A DNA stretch of 64,000 nucleotides from Aliidiomarina shirensis (GTDB lineage Bacteria; Pseudomonadota; Gammaproteobacteria; Enterobacterales; Alteromonadaceae). Location: positions 124,001 through 188,000 of the forward strand of contig NZ_PIPP01000004.1 in the NCBI RefSeq assembly GCF_003987345.1, read 5' to 3'. The position numbers were made by a program, and so were the translations under genes. Positions within the stretch are counted from its first letter, which is position 1. Each line of letters begins with the position of its first letter. The notes under the pieces are model-generated. The model ran no database searches, was not told the DNA's origin, and saw only the letters and a list, made by a program, of their open reading frames with translations. Of the stretch, positions 21,482 through 31,666 are shown one piece after another.

Positions 21482-21520
21482 TCACAAACGTTCGGTTTAA
21501 CCATCTAGGAACCCAAAAGA

Positions 21521-21934
21521 ATGAGTATTCTTGCCTTTGATTTTGGCACTAAAAGTATTGGTGTTGCGGTGGGTAGCCGCATTACCAATACGGCTTCGCC
21601 ATTAGCGGCATTATCCGCCAAAGAAGGCATTCCCAATTGGCAACTTTTGGAAAAGCTCATCAAAGAATGGCAGCCGGATTTTTGCGTGGTGGGCCTGCCC
21701 TTAAATATGGATGGCACCGAACAACCGCTTACCGATTTGGCGCGTAAATTTGGCAATCGCTTACATGGCCGTTTTGGCGTGCAAGTAAAATACCAAGATG
21801 AGCGTTTAACTACGGCCAGTGTGCGAGAAGAGCTCTTTGCTCGTGGTGGCTTTCGTGAGCTTAGCAAAGGCCGTGTAGATAGTGCTGCTGCGTGTACAAT
21901 TTTGGAAGATTTCTTGCAAACACATGCCGAATGA
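21521..21934 (+). CDS. ruvX: Putative pre-16S rRNA nuclease / Holliday junction resolvase-like YqgF
   Basis: A 137-residue RNase H-fold protein. The start [16 protein letters not shown] contains the first catalytic aspartate, and [23 protein letters not shown] and the last acidic motif ([16 protein letters not shown]) follow. YqgF/RuvX takes part in 16S rRNA 5' maturation and has been proposed as a backup resolvase. It follows yqgE in the same transcript, and a strong terminator comes after it. Confidence 0.95.
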   Translation: MSILAFDFGTKSIGVAVGSRITNTASPLAALSAKEGIPNWQLLEKLIKEWQPDFCVVGLPLNMDGTEQPLTDLARKFGNRLHGRFGVQVKYQDERLTTASVREELFARGGFRELSKGRVDSAAACTILEDFLQTHAE

Positions 21935-21948
21935 TCAGCTTAAGCGCG

Positions 21949-21990
21949 AACAAAACAGCCGCAATTTGAGTTGCGGCTGTTTTGTTTTAC
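21949..21990. terminator. Strong bidirectional terminator
   Basis: A perfect 16-bp stem (21949-21964 with 21971-21986) around CAGCCGCAA/TTGCGGCTG and a six-base loop, AT-rich on both sides. It separates ruvX from the convergent PhoH-family gene. Confidence 0.92.
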
Positions 21991-22013
21991 GCTTCTATTT
22001 CGCCTACATAGCC

Positions 22014-23399
22014 TTACAAATTTTCTTCCGCATATTGCGCCAAACTTGAACGCACCACGCCATTTAAGTTCATAGTTGAGCTACCATAATAATTTTTAAA
22101 GCGCTCAACGATGTACGTTAACCCTGAAGTAACTGCGGTTAAGTAATAACTATCGATCTGGGCCAAGTTCCCCGAACAGATAATTTTTGTGCCCGCCCCA
22201 CAACGCGTAATAATAGTTTTCAATTGCCCCGCGGTTAGGTTCTGCGCCTCATCCAAAATCACCACAGCGTTTTGAATACTGCGGCCGCGCATAAAGTTCA
22301 GTGATTTAAATTGAATATTAGCCTTATTCATAATGAAGTTTAGGCTCGATTCCATATTTTCATCTTGCTTGTGCAGCACTTCTAACGAATCGGTAATGGC
22401 CGCCAACCAAGGCGCCATTTTTTCCTCTTCGGTGCCTGGCAAATAGCCTATCGATTCGGCAATTTCTGGAGTGTTACGGGTAACAATTATTTTCTCATAC
22501 ATGCCCTTTTCAACCACCTGCTCAAGTGCTGTAGCCAGCGCTAGCAAAGTTTTACCGCAGCCCGCAGGCCCAGTTAAAATAACTAAATCTTGAGTAGGAT
22601 CGAGCAACGAGTGCATGCCCATCGCTTGGTAAATGTTCTTTGGTGTTATTCCCCACGCACGCTGGCTCATAAGCCGCTCGCGGCCGATATCCAGAATCTT
22701 CACATGGCTATCGGTAAAGCTATCCACACGAGCTGCAAAGTTATCGGTGTCATCAATCAAATATTCATTTGGGTACAACGCAGGGAACAAATCTCGGGCA
22801 ATAAAATGGTAGATATCTCGACCATCCTGCTCGGTTTTCACATCACCAACGGTATCCCAAAAATTTCCTTCAAATTTATGGAAGCCTTTCGCAAGTAACC
22901 GAATATCATCAATAAGTTGATCGGTGCGGTAATCCTCAACGAAGTTCACACCAGCACCTTTGGCTTTCAAGCGCATGTTGATATCTTTGGTAACCAATAC
23001 AACTTTATGGGGCGATTTCGTTGCCTGCAATTGCAAGGCCGTTTGAATAATACGGTGATCGTTTTCGTTGAGTGACAAGGCAGATTCCGTTTGCCGAAGT
23101 TGAAAATCAGGGAAAATCGATAAATGCCCATTGGCTTGATGCTCACCGGCAATTCGAGTTAACGGCACGCCTGCCGATATTTGCTCGGGGGTAGCATCGT
23201 GTAATGCCTCTTCTAGTGAGCGTATGGCCACTCGGGCATCTCGGCTCACATCTTTTTGCCTATCTTTTATGTGATCAAGTTCCTCCAAAACAACCATTGG
23301 AATAACTACGTTATGCTCTTGAAAGTTAAGGAAAGCTAGGGGTTCGTGCAATAGAATGTTGGTATCGAGGACGTAATACTTGGGCTCGCTCGCTGGCAT
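22014..23399 (-). CDS. PIN domain-PhoH ATPase protein (YlaK/PhoH2-like)
   Basis: A 461-residue fusion. The N-terminal PIN nuclease domain has the acidic motif VLDTNILLHEP (Asp12) and further acidic residues (LEELDHIKD; VLVTKDINMRLKA). The C-terminal PhoH-type ATPase domain has Walker A (GPAGCGKTLLAL) near residue 275 and Walker B (VVILDEAQN). Related PhoH2 proteins unwind and cut RNA in vitro, so an RNA-processing role is likely but unproved here. It is a single gene, and its start faces the rluA promoter region. Confidence 0.9.
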   Translation of the reverse strand: MPASEPKYYVLDTNILLHEPLAFLNFQEHNVVIPMVVLEELDHIKDRQKDVSRDARVAIRSLEEALHDATPEQISAGVPLTRIAGEHQANGHLSIFPDFQLRQTESALSLNENDHRIIQTALQLQATKSPHKVVLVTKDINMRLKAKGAGVNFVEDYRTDQLIDDIRLLAKGFHKFEGNFWDTVGDVKTEQDGRDIYHFIARDLFPALYPNEYLIDDTDNFAARVDSFTDSHVKILDIGRERLMSQRAWGITPKNIYQAMGMHSLLDPTQDLVILTGPAGCGKTLLALATALEQVVEKGMYEKIIVTRNTPEIAESIGYLPGTEEEKMAPWLAAITDSLEVLHKQDENMESSLNFIMNKANIQFKSLNFMRGRSIQNAVVILDEAQNLTAGQLKTIITRCGAGTKIICSGNLAQIDSYYLTAVTSGLTYIVERFKNYYGSSTMNLNGVVRSSLAQYAEENL

Positions 23400-23557
23400 A
23401 GGTAGAACCTCATCTTTGTTGTTATTCTTAATTTAATATTAGACCAAACAGATGAAGCTGCTATGACAAAACGAAAATAAATTCTGCTACAATGCGCCGC
23501 CTCTTAGCTCCTGTAGCTTTTGTAGCTCAACGCGCACAACTAAAAGTGATAAATGCC

Positions 23558-24226
23558 ATGTTTGTTTACAATCCGCCAACCACACCTTGGCTAGAAATCC
23601 TCTATCGGGACGATGATTTGTTGGTGATTAACAAACCTGCAGGCTTACTTACGGTTCCAGGCAAAGCACCTGAACATAAAGATAGTTTAGAATTGCGCGT
23701 GCGCCGCGCGCTGCCTGAGGCACGTATTGTGCACCGGTTGGATATGGCTACGTCGGGTATTATTCTGATGGCGTTGAATAAATACACCCAAGGTGAACTC
23801 GGTAAACAATTTGAGCATCGGAAAACAACCAAGCGCTATCGTGCGCGAATTCATGGCGAGCTCGAAAGTTCTGCTGGCTCAGTTGATTTGCCGCTGCGTT
23901 GTGATTGGCCCAATAGGCCAAAGCAAATGGTGTGCCATGATGAAGGCCGCGCGTCGTTAACCCATTATGAAAAAGTTACTGGCACCCTTGCGTGGACAGA
24001 CGTAATTTTGCACCCAATCACTGGGCGCTCTCATCAGTTACGGGTGCACATGAACAGCTTAGGCCATCCAATTCTCGGTGATCGCTTGTATGGCACGGAT
24101 GCATCGAGAGAAGGTGCAACGCGCTTACTATTGCATGCAGAGTATTTAGCCTTTACCCATCCAAGAACCGGGGCGGCAATGAAATTTGAATTACCTATCG
24201 ATTTTTCAGCGGCGTGCTTACTCTGA
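23558..24226 (+). CDS. rluA: Dual-specificity rRNA/tRNA pseudouridine synthase RluA
   Basis: Isomerises U746 of 23S rRNA and U32 of some tRNAs in E. coli. The catalytic motif RIVHRLDMATSGI contains the essential Asp, and CDWPNRPKQMVCH and HPITGRSHQLRVHM are RluA-specific. From the ATG at 23558 the protein has 222 residues, close to E. coli RluA. An upstream in-frame ATG at 23492 would add 22 residues that have no counterpart. No S4 domain is present. Its last nine bases overlap the convergent murU gene. Confidence 0.94.
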   Translation: MFVYNPPTTPWLEILYRDDDLLVINKPAGLLTVPGKAPEHKDSLELRVRRALPEARIVHRLDMATSGIILMALNKYTQGELGKQFEHRKTTKRYRARIHGELESSAGSVDLPLRCDWPNRPKQMVCHDEGRASLTHYEKVTGTLAWTDVILHPITGRSHQLRVHMNSLGHPILGDRLYGTDASREGATRLLLHAEYLAFTHPRTGAAMKFELPIDFSAACLL

Positions 24227-24886
24227 ATGCTTGCCCGATAAAAAATCGGATAACTGCGTTAAGCGTTTTGGTGTGCCTACGTCGGTCCAGAACCCGGTGT
24301 AATGTTCGCCTGTTAAACTATGTTTGTTCATCGCTTTTTCAAAAAACGGCCTCAGCTTTAAAAACCCTACTTCCGCACCATCAAAAAGCTTTGGGCTTAA
24401 TACACTAATACCACTAAATGTCAGCCCGGGGGTATTTTCGACACGACCATGATGGATCGAAAAATCACCTGAAGGATGATGCTCTGGATTATCCACCATA
24501 ACCAGATGCCCGAGCCCGGAAATATGTTGCGGCAAATATCGAAAGTCAAAATCGCACCAAATATCGCCATTCACCAGAATAAAAGGCTCTTCACCTAAAT
24601 GTGGCAATGCATTAATAATTCCACCCGCCGTTTCTAAGCCACCTTCTGGTTCTTTAGACCAGGTAATTTCCACACCGTAATCGCTACCATCACCAAGGGC
24701 TTGTTCAAATTTTTCGGGCAACCATGCGGTGTTGATAACAACTTGCTCAATACCTGCGCGCTTTAAATTCTCTAAGTGCCAAACAATCAATGCTTTACCC
24801 GCAACTTGTAGTAATGGCTTTGGCGTATGGTCGGTAAGTGGCCGCATTCGCTCGCCGCGGCCGGCGGCTAGAATCATTGCTCTCAT
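24218..24886 (-). CDS. murU: N-acetylmuramate alpha-1-phosphate uridylyltransferase MurU
   Basis: A 222-residue nucleotidyltransferase with the start signature MILAAGRGERMRPLTD and Lys in TPKPLLQVAGKALI. Further motifs are FILVNGDIWCDFDF and GISVLSPKLF. MurU makes UDP-MurNAc from MurNAc-1-phosphate, recycling cell-wall sugar without de novo MurA/MurB; in Pseudomonas this bypass lowers fosfomycin sensitivity. The four-base overlap with the kinase gene amgK and the position beside lptD match the Pseudomonas arrangement, which supports this assignment over a general sugar nucleotidyltransferase. Confidence 0.88.
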   Translation of the reverse strand: MRAMILAAGRGERMRPLTDHTPKPLLQVAGKALIVWHLENLKRAGIEQVVINTAWLPEKFEQALGDGSDYGVEITWSKEPEGGLETAGGIINALPHLGEEPFILVNGDIWCDFDFRYLPQHISGLGHLVMVDNPEHHPSGDFSIHHGRVENTPGLTFSGISVLSPKLFDGAEVGFLKLRPFFEKAMNKHSLTGEHYTGFWTDVGTPKRLTQLSDFLSGKHSE

Positions 24887-25992
24887 GAATTACGCTCGAG
24901 GCCAGTTAAGCTGTTTTCCGCTTTCGCAGCAAGCGCAGGAATAACGCGCTGTTGCAGCCAATCATTGTAATCGGCGAGTTCGGGGTATTTACTGGCCACG
25001 CGCTGAATGTAATTTACCGTTGCGGGAATATCATTTAGGTAACCTGATTTACCATCACGATGGTACAGCCGGGCAAAAATACCACTGGCTTTGGTATGTC
25101 GCTGCAAACCCATCCAATCAAACCAATGCTGCCATTCACTTTCAGTAACATTAGCTGGCAAAATATCAGCAGCCTGTAAAGTTTTATAACCATGCAGGCT
25201 GAGCTCCTGCACCATTTCATCCGGCCACACGACATAGCAATCGCGCAATAACGATACCAAATCATAAGTAATCGGCCCGCGCACCGCATCTTGAAAATCG
25301 ATCACACCGAGCTTCGTTTCCGGTTCACTGAGCAACATTAAATTTCGCGAATGGTAATCACGATGCACGCCTACTTGCGGTTGTTGGAGCGCATTATCCA
25401 CCAACCGATCGGAGAATTGTTGCCAAAGCTCTTGTTCTGCTGATGAAAGATTAAGCTGTAAGTGAGTACCTACCAACCAATCAGAAAATAGAGCATTCTC
25501 TCGCCGCAACAACGCCTCGTCATACATGGGCAACGCCCCATTCCTATGTTCGAGAACACGCATAATCGCGGGCAGCTCATCAATTGCTTGCTGGTAGTAT
25601 TGCTTGGGTTCATCCGCTGTAGTGGCACGTTGATAAAACAATTCATCGCCGAAATCTTCCAGTAACATCACACCAAGTTCAGCATCACTTGCTAATACTT
25701 GCGGTACGCGCACGTTTGCTTCGGCATAAGCCAAGGCGATTGATACAAAAGGCTCTAGCGATTCAGGCGGGGGCGCATCTACCAATACATAGTTTTTCTG
25801 AGGCACGCCATTGCCAAGGTCTAAGGTGACGCGAAAATAACGGCGAAAACTCGCATCGCCGGCAAGAATGCGGATATCTAGATCGCGAGTATTTATATTC
25901 TTTTTTAAAAGCCGCGAAAGTGCCTCGGCTACCCATTCGCCTAGAACTTGTATTCTATCCTTCGCCACGAAATTGCTCCCAAGTTTATTCAT
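24883..25992 (-). CDS. amgK: N-acetylmuramate/N-acetylglucosamine kinase AmgK
   Basis: A 369-residue protein of the aminoglycoside phosphotransferase (APH) fold. The glycine-poor N-lobe contains ILAGDASFRRYFRVTL. The catalytic loop VGVHRDYHSRNLML and the metal-binding GVIDFQDAVRGPITYD are intact. AmgK phosphorylates MurNAc at C1 to give the MurU substrate. It overlaps murU (ATGA) and is divergent from lptD, as in pseudomonads. It could be annotated only as APH-family kinase without this context. Confidence 0.87.
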   Translation of the reverse strand: MNKLGSNFVAKDRIQVLGEWVAEALSRLLKKNINTRDLDIRILAGDASFRRYFRVTLDLGNGVPQKNYVLVDAPPPESLEPFVSIALAYAEANVRVPQVLASDAELGVMLLEDFGDELFYQRATTADEPKQYYQQAIDELPAIMRVLEHRNGALPMYDEALLRRENALFSDWLVGTHLQLNLSSAEQELWQQFSDRLVDNALQQPQVGVHRDYHSRNLMLLSEPETKLGVIDFQDAVRGPITYDLVSLLRDCYVVWPDEMVQELSLHGYKTLQAADILPANVTESEWQHWFDWMGLQRHTKASGIFARLYHRDGKSGYLNDIPATVNYIQRVASKYPELADYNDWLQQRVIPALAAKAENSLTGLERNS

Positions 25993-26098
25993 TTATATAG
26001 AATTACCTATTTCCGACGCTACGCAAATAGCCCGCACAGGAAAATTGCTTTATTATACCTTCCTTTGTGAACCAAATCGGATACTTTACTCAGCCTTC

Positions 26099-28468
26099 AT
26101 GATGTTATTGCCTTCTGTACACGCATGTAAGCCGCTTCGGCTTTCGCTCTGTGTTACTGCATTATTTGCAGCGTTCAGCTTGCCCGCCAATGCGGATACT
26201 GAGCAGCCCGCAAGTGATGCCGCGGCACCGGTAGTTACTGGTGCGCAAATGGCGAATAATGCTTGTCACGTAACACCGAGCTGGTTAGTTGACGATAATG
26301 GCCAAGAACGGCTGCGCCTTATTCATACTGAACAAGACAGCGATAACGTCAACGATATCATTGTTCGTGCTGATGATACGCAAGTAGTAGCCAATCGTTT
26401 TGCTGAATTTAACGGTAACGTTTTATTTGTTCAGGGTAACCAACGAATTGCTACCAGCAGCGCTTCATTTAACCAAGTAAACAATCAGTTTCGTGCTGAT
26501 GGCAGCCTTACCTACACCGATGGTTATATTGCAGTAAAAGCGGAACAAATTGAAGCCGATGCAAATGGCGAAACGGCATTAATCTTGGATAGTGAATATT
26601 TCCTTATTCCGCGAGCGGCGCTCGGTACCGCCGGCCGTATCGAAATTCAGGCCGCTGAAGATAACCGGTTGATAACCTTACACGATGGTACGTTTACAAC
26701 CTGCCCAGGAGAACGCCCGGCGTGGCAAATTCGGGCATCTGAAATCGAAGTGAATGAAAATGAAAGCTGGGGAACTGCACGCAATGCGCAATTTCGTTTA
26801 TTCAATGTGCCCGTGCTCTATATTCCGCGTTTCACCTTCCCTTTAAACGATGAGCGTAAATCCGGCTTTTTATACCCCACGATTCGCAGCTCGGCGCGCA
26901 ACGGCGTAGAACTTGAAGTTCCTTATTACTTTAATTTAGCAGCCAATTACGATCTTACCTTTACGCCGCGCTATATGAGTAAACGCGGGTTAATGACCAA
27001 TACCGAGTTGCGCTTCATGAACGAGCAACACGAAAGTGAAATTCAATTCGAGTTCTTGCCCGATGATAACTCTTTGGATACCACGAATAGTCGTTCGTTT
27101 GTGCGCCTAGAGCATCAAGCTCATTTCAATGATGCCTGGAGTGGTTATTTAGATTTTACCCAAGTTAGTGATAGCGCTTATATCAACGATTTTGGCAATC
27201 CATATATTAATCGCGCCGATCCGCATTTATATCGCCGTGGGCAATTGGATTATCACGGCAGCAACACCCACGCACAGATACAGATTGAAGATTTTCAAAT
27301 GCTCGGGCCATATCGCGCGCCATACAGAACGTTGCCGAAAATAAGCGTATGGCACGATGAAACGATGCCGGGTAATTTTAATCTACAGTTCTTCTCGGAG
27401 CTTAGCCACTTTCAAAATCCGAACGACAACACGGATAAAGCGACTCGCTTCCATCTAGAACCAACACTTAGTTATGCCATGGTAAAAACAGCATGGGATT
27501 GGCGTGCTGATTTAAGTTATCTGTATACCCAGTATGATCAAACTGCGGATAGCACTCGCGATTCTTCAGTTACCCGTTATTTACCCCAGTTTCGGTGGCA
27601 TGGCCGTGTGCATCTTGAGCGGCCATTTGAAAATGGGGGTGGATTGCAAACGCTAACACCACAAATTCAGTATTTATATGTTCCGCACCAAGATCAAACT
27701 CGGATCGGTATTTACGATACGATTTTAATGCAAGATGATTACCACAGTTTATTTCGGCCACGGCGATTTACCGGCCTTGATCGCATTGCAGATGCCCACC
27801 AAATTACCCTCGGTGCTACCACCAGTTTTTTTGATAGTAATGCCGTGGAACTTATGCGCCTGAGCTTGGGTCAGATAATTTACCTTGATGAAAGCCAAAC
27901 TCAACTGTTTGATGAAACCAGCCGAGTAACCGCAAGTAACTCGGAATTGGCCGCTGAACTCGATTTCCAAGTTGGCCGCCGCTGGTATGTGAGTTCCGCG
28001 GTGCAATACGATACCGATTTAAACCTTGCTCGAAAGGGAAGAATGGCTGTTGAGTATCGTAAAGACGACGCGAACTTGTTACAGTTGAACTATCGCCGGG
28101 TGCAAGGTTTAGTGGGCACGAATGAAGAAGTAGAACAAGTTGGTTTTACTACTTCATGGAAGTTAGCCAATGATTGGTCGATAGCCGGACATTGGTACAA
28201 CGATTTACGCACAAATCGAACGATGGACGCTTTACTCGGTGTTCAATACGATCGCTGTTGCTGGTCGATTCGCATTAGTGCATATCGCCGCGTAAATAGA
28301 AATTATGATTTAAGCTTTGCTGATGGTCCGCTACCACCTGCAGGGTTCGATAATGGCGTTAGCGTGCAGTTTATTCTCACCGGCCTGAGCAATAGCACGG
28401 GCGCAATGATGAATATGCTACAACAGGGTATCTTTGGATACCGTAGACCGTTTTATTTAAGTAATTAA
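26099..28468 (+). CDS. lptD: LPS-assembly protein LptD
   Basis: The outer-membrane beta-barrel that inserts lipopolysaccharide into the outer leaflet with LptE. From the ATG at 26099 the protein has 789 residues with a signal peptide (about 1-32, ending PANA). A jellyroll (OstA/LptA-like) domain follows, then a large barrel. Four cysteines match the conserved disulfide set: Cys56, Cys202 and the adjacent Cys720-Cys721. An upstream open frame back to 25868 overlaps amgK and is not a signal sequence. It begins the operon lptD-surA-pdxA-rsmA-apaG-apaH; SurA is the chaperone that delivers LptD. Confidence 0.96.
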   Translation: MMLLPSVHACKPLRLSLCVTALFAAFSLPANADTEQPASDAAAPVVTGAQMANNACHVTPSWLVDDNGQERLRLIHTEQDSDNVNDIIVRADDTQVVANRFAEFNGNVLFVQGNQRIATSSASFNQVNNQFRADGSLTYTDGYIAVKAEQIEADANGETALILDSEYFLIPRAALGTAGRIEIQAAEDNRLITLHDGTFTTCPGERPAWQIRASEIEVNENESWGTARNAQFRLFNVPVLYIPRFTFPLNDERKSGFLYPTIRSSARNGVELEVPYYFNLAANYDLTFTPRYMSKRGLMTNTELRFMNEQHESEIQFEFLPDDNSLDTTNSRSFVRLEHQAHFNDAWSGYLDFTQVSDSAYINDFGNPYINRADPHLYRRGQLDYHGSNTHAQIQIEDFQMLGPYRAPYRTLPKISVWHDETMPGNFNLQFFSELSHFQNPNDNTDKATRFHLEPTLSYAMVKTAWDWRADLSYLYTQYDQTADSTRDSSVTRYLPQFRWHGRVHLERPFENGGGLQTLTPQIQYLYVPHQDQTRIGIYDTILMQDDYHSLFRPRRFTGLDRIADAHQITLGATTSFFDSNAVELMRLSLGQIIYLDESQTQLFDETSRVTASNSELAAELDFQVGRRWYVSSAVQYDTDLNLARKGRMAVEYRKDDANLLQLNYRRVQGLVGTNEEVEQVGFTTSWKLANDWSIAGHWYNDLRTNRTMDALLGVQYDRCCWSIRISAYRRVNRNYDLSFADGPLPPAGFDNGVSVQFILTGLSNSTGAMMNMLQQGIFGYRRPFYLSN

Positions 28469-28479
28469 TTGGAAGCTTT

Positions 28480-29763
28480 ATGAGAAAAATTACAGCCTTG
28501 GCTTTTGGTGTGGTTGCCATGCTGGCCAGCACGATGGCACACGCAGAAACACTGATGGACCGCGTTGCAATTGTGGTGAATGAAGAAGTTATTTTAGAAA
28601 GCGAGCTAAACGATTTAATCGAAAATGTTCGTTCAGAAATGGATACAAGTGGAGCGAATGCGCCTTCGGAAACAGCGATTCGTACCCAAGCTACCGAGCG
28701 TTTAATTACGCAGAAGCTACAAATGCAGATGGCTGATCGTATGGGTATTCGCATCGATGATGCTTACCTTGATCAAGCGCTCGCCAGCATTGCCAGCGAA
28801 AATAATTTATCGGTTGAAGGCTTACGCTTAGAGATCACAGCGACTGGCGCGAGCTGGGCTGAATATCGCGAAGAGATTCGCAAGCAAATCGCGATGTCTG
28901 AAGTACAGCGTTCAAGCCTGCAACGTCGTATTTATATGAGCCCGCAAGAAATCGATATGCTCATGAAGCTAATTTCAGAGCAAGGCGCTGATAGTGCCGA
29001 ATATCGTGTATCGCATATTCTAATTAGCTTACAAAACGAAGAAGGCGAGCCTGATGAGCCAGCGGCCCGCGCTCGTGCAGAACAAGTGCTTGAGCTCGCG
29101 CGCCGAGGTGATGATTTCGCGCAACTCGCCGTTACCGCTTCAAGTGCACAAAACGCACTCGAAGGTGGTGATATGGGCTGGATGTCGATTAACGCCATGC
29201 CAACATTGTTCGCCAATGCCTTAGAGAATCAAGAAAAAGGCCATGTTGCCGGTTTGCTTCGAAGCGGTTTAGGCTTTCACATTTTGAAAATTCAAGATGT
29301 TCGCGGCGCTCAGCAAGCGGTAAATGAGGAAGTTCGCTCTCGACACATTCTTATTCGACCTTCGGTAATTCTTTCCGATAATCGCGCTCAGCAAATGTTG
29401 AATGAATTTCGGGAACAGATTCAATCAGGTGAAAAAACCTTTGCGGAACTAGCAACCGAAAATTCTGCCGATACAGCTTCCGCAGCTCAAGGTGGCGACC
29501 TCGGCTGGTCAACGGCTGATGTGTATGTTCCTGAGTTTCGCGACCGGGTAGCACGCATGGAGCCGAACGTTATTTCCGAGCCATTCAAAACAACTCACGG
29601 TTGGCATATTGTTGAAGTTCTTGAACGCCGCGAACAAGATGTTACTGAGCAGCGCATGCGTGAACAGGCACAACAGATTCTATATAGCCGCAAATACCAA
29701 GAAGAAATGGAAGTGTGGTTACAAGAATTACGTGATAACGCTTTTGTGGATATTCGGATTTAA
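28480..29763 (+). CDS. surA: Periplasmic chaperone/peptidyl-prolyl isomerase SurA
   Basis: Escorts unfolded outer-membrane proteins, notably LptD, through the periplasm. The 427-residue protein has a signal peptide (ending MAHAE, about residue 22), an N-terminal chaperone domain beginning DRVAIVVNEEVILESE and two parvulin domains. The first includes YRVSHILISL and the second SRHILIRPS; both keep GGDMGWM or GGDLGWS. It lies 11 bp after lptD. Confidence 0.97.
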   Translation: MRKITALAFGVVAMLASTMAHAETLMDRVAIVVNEEVILESELNDLIENVRSEMDTSGANAPSETAIRTQATERLITQKLQMQMADRMGIRIDDAYLDQALASIASENNLSVEGLRLEITATGASWAEYREEIRKQIAMSEVQRSSLQRRIYMSPQEIDMLMKLISEQGADSAEYRVSHILISLQNEEGEPDEPAARARAEQVLELARRGDDFAQLAVTASSAQNALEGGDMGWMSINAMPTLFANALENQEKGHVAGLLRSGLGFHILKIQDVRGAQQAVNEEVRSRHILIRPSVILSDNRAQQMLNEFREQIQSGEKTFAELATENSADTASAAQGGDLGWSTADVYVPEFRDRVARMEPNVISEPFKTTHGWHIVEVLERREQDVTEQRMREQAQQILYSRKYQEEMEVWLQELRDNAFVDIRI

Positions 29764-30762
29764 ATGATTCAACGCATTGCCGTTACCCCCGGCGAGCCGG
29801 CGGGTATCGGACCCGATCTTATTCTTACTCTAGCTCAGCAGGATTGGCCTGCTGAGCTAGTTGTTTGTGCCGATCAAGAAATGCTCGCGGCACGCGCCGA
29901 ACAATTAAAGTTACCGATTTCTTTTATTGAGTATGATTCAGAAAAAGAACCTCGGCCGCAACAAGCCGGTACCCTCACAATTTGCCACATTCCGGTAAAA
30001 GCGCCGGTTGTTCCCGGCACGTTAAATGAAGCCAACGGCCATTATGTAATTGATACCCTATATCGGGCTAGCCAAGGCAACATTAGTGGTGAATTTGCAG
30101 CCATTGTTACTGGGCCGGTGCACAAAGGCATCATCAACCAAGCGGGTATCGCCTTTAGTGGTCACACGGAGTACTTTGCCCATCAGGCAAACTGCAAAGA
30201 TGTAGTGATGCTGCTTGCTACCGAAGGGCTACGAGTAGCTCTGGTGACAACTCATATTCCATTGGCTTATGTTGCCAAGGCAATTACAGCAGAACGTTTA
30301 GCGCAAGTAATACATATCTTACACCATGACCTCGTAACAAAGTTTGGTATTGCTGAGCCTCGAATTCTTGTTTGCGGGTTAAATCCACACGCCGGCGAAG
30401 GCGGCCACTTAGGTCACGAAGAAATCGATGTTATCAGCCCCACGTTAAATTCATTGCGGCATGAGCATGGATATCAGCTTTCTGAGCCACTCCCCGCCGA
30501 TACTATCTTTCAGCCTAAGTATCTGGAAAATGCCGATGTTGTATTGGCTATGTACCACGATCAAGGCTTACCCGTGTTAAAATATAAAGGCTTTGGTGCC
30601 GCCGTGAACATTACACTGGGCTTGCCCTTTGTGCGTACCTCAGTAGACCACGGCACCGCTTTAGATTTGGCTGGGTTAGGTACCGCCGATACAGGCAGCT
30701 TTAAGATTGCTTTAGAGCAGGCAATGGATATGGCCACGAAACAAGTGCAAAACAGCTTTTAA
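29764..30762 (+). CDS. pdxA: 4-hydroxythreonine-4-phosphate dehydrogenase PdxA
   Basis: Oxidises 4-phosphohydroxy-threonine in pyridoxal 5'-phosphate synthesis. The 332-residue protein shows [13 protein letters not shown], the metal-binding His residues ([30 protein letters not shown]) and [10 protein letters not shown]. Its ATG directly follows the surA stop codon with no intervening base, so translation is probably coupled. It acts downstream of Epd (12,556-13,617) in the same pathway. Confidence 0.97.
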   Translation: MIQRIAVTPGEPAGIGPDLILTLAQQDWPAELVVCADQEMLAARAEQLKLPISFIEYDSEKEPRPQQAGTLTICHIPVKAPVVPGTLNEANGHYVIDTLYRASQGNISGEFAAIVTGPVHKGIINQAGIAFSGHTEYFAHQANCKDVVMLLATEGLRVALVTTHIPLAYVAKAITAERLAQVIHILHHDLVTKFGIAEPRILVCGLNPHAGEGGHLGHEEIDVISPTLNSLRHEHGYQLSEPLPADTIFQPKYLENADVVLAMYHDQGLPVLKYKGFGAAVNITLGLPFVRTSVDHGTALDLAGLGTADTGSFKIALEQAMDMATKQVQNSF

Positions 30763-30853
30763 CAAATCAGCCAAAAGCGTTCATAATCAATACATCGACG
30801 CCCATTAGGCGACACCTCTTTGCAATATAGAATTCTAGGAAAACTGATTAACC

Positions 30854-31666
30854 ATGAGTAAAGCTCTTGATGGCCACCGCGCCCGTAAACGTTTTGGCCA
30901 AAACTTTTTACAAGATGAAATGGTTATTGATGCCATTGTAGAGGCTATCGCGCCGCAACCGGGTGAGCCTATGGTCGAAATTGGGCCAGGCCTAGCAGCG
31001 CTTACGCGACCTGTAGCGCAACGCGCCGGGCACTTGCATGTGGTTGAACTCGACCGTGATCTTGCGGATCGATTAGAAAATTCGGCGGAATTTGAGGGTA
31101 AACTTACCGTACACCGCGCCGATGCTTTGCGTTATGATTTTGGTGCGTTATCACGCGAGTTAGGCAAAGAGCTTCGGGTTTTTGGCAACTTGCCATACAA
31201 CATATCAACGCCGTTGATATTTCATTTGCTAAGCCAGTTAGATACTATTTCTGATATGCACTTTATGCTGCAAAAAGAAGTAGTTGCACGTATGGCTGCG
31301 GCCCCAGGCAGCAAAGCTTTCGGCCGCTTAACCGTGATGATTCAGCAAGCTTGCAAGGTAATACCGGTTATTGAAGTACCGCCAGAAGCGTTCGATCCAA
31401 CACCAAAAGTAGATTCCGCAGTAGTAAGATTGGAACCGTACAGCGAATCGCCTTGGCCGGTACTTGATCGCGCAACGTTAAATCACGTTTGCCACATGGC
31501 ATTTCATCAGCGTAGAAAAACGATGCGCAACAATATGAAGAAATTAATGTCGGCTGAAGAACTCGAAAGCATTAATATCGATCCAACAGTACGCCCAGAA
31601 ACTCTGGCCGTTGAAGATTTTGTGCGCATGGCGAATTGGATTACGGAGAATGATCGAACGATATGA
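30854..31666 (+). CDS. rsmA: 16S rRNA dimethyladenosine transferase RsmA (KsgA)
   Basis: Dimethylates A1518 and A1519 of 16S rRNA late in 30S assembly. The 270-residue protein has the start [11 protein letters not shown], the SAM-binding [12 protein letters not shown], the catalytic NLPYNIST and the C-terminal [12 protein letters not shown]. It overlaps apaG by four bases (ATGA). The 91-bp gap after pdxA shows no clear promoter. Confidence 0.97.
   Translation: MSKALDGHRARKRFGQNFLQDEMVIDAIVEAIAPQPGEPMVEIGPGLAALTRPVAQRAGHLHVVELDRDLADRLENSAEFEGKLTVHRADALRYDFGALSRELGKELRVFGNLPYNISTPLIFHLLSQLDTISDMHFMLQKEVVARMAAAPGSKAFGRLTVMIQQACKVIPVIEVPPEAFDPTPKVDSAVVRLEPYSESPWPVLDRATLNHVCHMAFHQRRKTMRNNMKKLMSAEELESINIDPTVRPETLAVEDFVRMANWITENDRTI

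Noticed and set aside
25868-26098. N-terminal extension of LptD
   Set aside because: It overlaps amgK and would bury the signal peptide that begins at 26099.
26060-26098. Possible sigma-E promoter (TGAACC...TCAGC) before lptD
   Set aside because: The match is poor and the start site would fall almost on the ATG, leaving no room for a ribosome-binding site.
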